Part shown: positions 62,094 through 64,000 of the stretch, in pieces
How positions within the stretch are numbered: the stretch's first letter is position 1
Layout of the letters: each line of letters opens with the position of its first letter
NCBI GenBank assembly: GCA_033964015.1
Contig: CM066914.1
Span: forward strand, 10,469,831 to 10,533,830
Length of the DNA: 64,000 bases
Direction of reading: 5' to 3'
DNA from: Scolanthus callimorphus
Lineage: Eukaryota; Cnidaria; Anthozoa; Actiniaria; Edwardsiidae
The notes under the pieces: model-generated
The model's database searches: none
Told to the model about the DNA's origin: nothing
What the model saw: the letters and a program-made list of their open reading frames with translations, nothing else
Program-made: the position numbers and the translations under genes

Positions 62094-64000
62094 TTAACTC
62101 AAAGTCTCATCACCTGGAATTGAAGAAATACTTATTGTAGAAATACTAAGGGCACTTCCTGTGAGAGGAGTTGCGGGAACTTCTAACACATTGTCGAGTC
62201 TATTGTGAAACTCCTCTAGCTGATATGAAGCTATTTCAGCTATCTCATTGAAGCTTGATTCACTAAACTGGAATTGTGATCCTGAGGTTTGGCCATTCTG
62301 CATTGGCTTGTCTGAGATAATGTCCTTCAGTGTTTGGAAAGTGATATGTTCCTTTGGAGTAGATGGACGTGTGCCGCCGTGTGAAGGATGGGCATCATTT
62401 CATTTGTTACTGAAGTAACAAGACTTTCTGGTGATGAGGTACGCGCTAGTACCCCTGAGAGTTCTTGGTGCTCATAAGGTGCTCTGAGAGCTTTCGAATC
62501 AAAGCCAGCCTTTTTGAACATTTCACACACTTTGCCAAGTTCGAAAAGCAAGTGACTTTGAAAATTGAAACTCGACAGTTGGATTTTCTCAGTAGAAAGA
62601 GCTTTCTCAGGAACCAAATAACTAGCCTCCTTCTCACGATTGTGAATCACTTCCATCACATGATCTGCAAGCTCCTCAATTCTCAGCAGTTGTGCTGCAA
62701 GGTGCAAATATGCTGCAGTAACTGCATGAAACGCACAGCGATTAGCTGATGGCATTTTGGATTCTTCTTTAAGGGCAGTGTTTTGGAATCCAAAGATAAG
62801 GGGTATAATTTGTGCAATAACTTCAGATTCATTCATCTCTGTACTGAGTGTAGCAAGGGTTAGATAGATGGCTAGAATGTTGCTAACGTTGTTAGTCCTC
62901 ATACATGCGCCCTCATAGAGGTACCACATGATCTGGTCATGATGCTTCTTAAAAAACACCAAATCTTGCTTAGAACACCGCTGAACTTTAAGCTGAATTT
63001 CCTGACCTTTTCTGAGCATCCCTTTCAGTCCCAATTTCTCACTGTTACCATGGCGATCAATAAGAGCATATACTACTTCTTGGGCCAATTGACGAACCTC
63101 TGGGTTCTCAACAATGGTGGCTTTAAATATTGCATCCATGAATGAAGGAGAAAAGGCTGCTGATAGTGACACAGGATTGTAGCTCACTGACACTTTACGC
63201 AGACTGTAAAGAAGCATTTTCTGTAGTGCTACATCACTTTCTGGATTTCTGATCATAGATCTTCTGGTTGACTGACTGATTGGAAGTGGAAATTTATCCA
63301 TTATAAAAAGCATTACATCCGTTTTTTGGAAATCAGGCAGTAAAGCTGCAAATGCTCCAATAGTATCAACAAGAGATTCTTCAAAACCCTTGTCATCGTC
63401 AATACTTGTCCTTGCATCTGCTGGTTTGTTATTGAACCGGGTATCAACAGACTGTCTCAAGTGGCGCAATAATGTGTGAAACACCTCTAACACAGCTGGG
63501 CCAATAGAAGAACCTGTGGCAAGCCCTACACACTCAGCCAAAACACCAACAATTCCTGCTTTTTTCTTTGCAGACTCCTTTGAGCTTAAATCAAGATAAT
63601 TCAACAGCATTTGAATAACAACGTAGTTGTACTGGTTCTGCACAGAATACATAATGATCTTGAAGACTTTTAGGGCAAAGTCATTTGGGACCCACAAGTC
63701 ACTCACATTGAGGTGATTCAAGGCTGGGTTGATGACAGATTTGATGTTTCCAAAGCTCGCACGGCTCATTATTTCTCGCAGACAAGATTCTGCAAGGTGA
63801 GCTGGATCCTCTTCAGAACTCTCTCGGCTGCTTGAGTGCTCTGCCGAATCGCCCTTCTTGTCTCGCTCCTCGAGAATAAACAACAAAGAGGGTATGATTT
63901 TCCCCATATGTGCATTGTCCCACAGATTGACTTGCAAATCGTCGGAAACAGTCTTTCGAACAACACCTTGCAATCCCCTTAGCCCTGCAGTTCTAATCTG
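62094..64000 (-). CDS. EFR3: EFR3 homolog, 3' part, intronless with a C-terminal frameshift
   Basis: EFR3 is the palmitoylated plasma-membrane anchor that, with TTC7 and FAM126, recruits phosphatidylinositol 4-kinase III alpha. The frame is already open at the window edge (IRTAGLRGLQGVVRKTV, matching the family) and runs without intron to a stop at 62327-62329. It contains HEAT-repeat-like helices (ALKVFKIIMYSVQNQYNYVV, IGPAVLEVFHTLLRHLRQSV, EVRQLAQEVVYALIDRHGNS) and AYLHLAAQLLRIEELADHVM. The family-typical C-terminus, HITFQTLKDIISDKP and FNEIAEIASYQLEEFHNRLD, is in another frame and ends at 62094. The shift must fall in 62330-62399, where the second frame opens. Causes could be a sequencing indel, a tiny unrecognised intron or a retrocopy. 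The lack of introns over 1.9 kb is unlike the other genes here. The N-terminal third, with the palmitoylated cysteines, lies beyond the window. Confidence 0.88.

Overview
This is eukaryotic genomic DNA from a cnidarian, most likely an anthozoan and plausibly a stony coral. The protein genes have classic GT-AG introns and their products match animal families: SPOP, tetraspanin-13/31, acyl-CoA-binding protein, EFR3, a DUF229/sulfatase-like membrane protein and a TSPN/TSP1/EGF extracellular protein. The space between and inside them is packed with short inverted-repeat transposons, Penelope-like retroelement pieces and tRNA-derived repeats. The species assignment rests on the overall look of genes and repeats and is an inference. 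No bacterial operon, CRISPR array or phage is present.

Layout: 1.75-7.1 kb (+) is a secreted multidomain protein with a thrombospondin-N/laminin-G-like domain, a thrombospondin type 1 repeat and six WIF1-like EGF modules, one EGF per exon. A 48-bp tandem repeat follows it. 10.4-16.7 kb (-) is a complete six-exon SPOP ortholog (363 codons) whose 2.1-kb intron is almost entirely a 64-bp satellite. 19.6-23.7 kb (+) is a complete five-exon tetraspanin-13/31 (223 codons), divergent from SPOP. 27.3-35.6 kb (-) is a complete five-exon type II membrane DUF229 protein (756 codons). 35.7-48.7 kb is almost all transposon-derived. 48.7-50.7 kb (+) is an unrecognised two-exon gene whose product ends in a CaaX-like tetrapeptide. 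51.7-59.2 kb (-) is a complete four-exon acyl-CoA-binding protein (91 codons) with a 6.3-kb intron full of Penelope, SINE and MITE fragments. 62.1-64.0 kb (-) is the 3' part of an EFR3 homolog, intronless over 1.9 kb and with an apparent frameshift near its end; it runs off the window.

The genes do not form one pathway; they are ordinary metazoan housekeeping and signalling genes: ubiquitin ligase adaptor, membrane scaffold, ER/Golgi-type membrane protein, lipid carrier, and PI4-kinase anchor. The most interesting content is in the repeats. A hammerhead-ribozyme-like motif lies just after a Penelope GIY-YIG domain (about 56.28-56.32 kb). A 92-bp-arm palindrome carries three copies of a related degenerate motif (36.2-36.4 kb). 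There are two Harbinger-like non-autonomous elements with TTA/TAA target duplications, a back-to-back MITE pair, and an element bordered by a 30-bp perfect direct repeat. Exon coordinates were placed by hand from splice signals, phase and similarity to remembered family sequences; no alignment or search was run.
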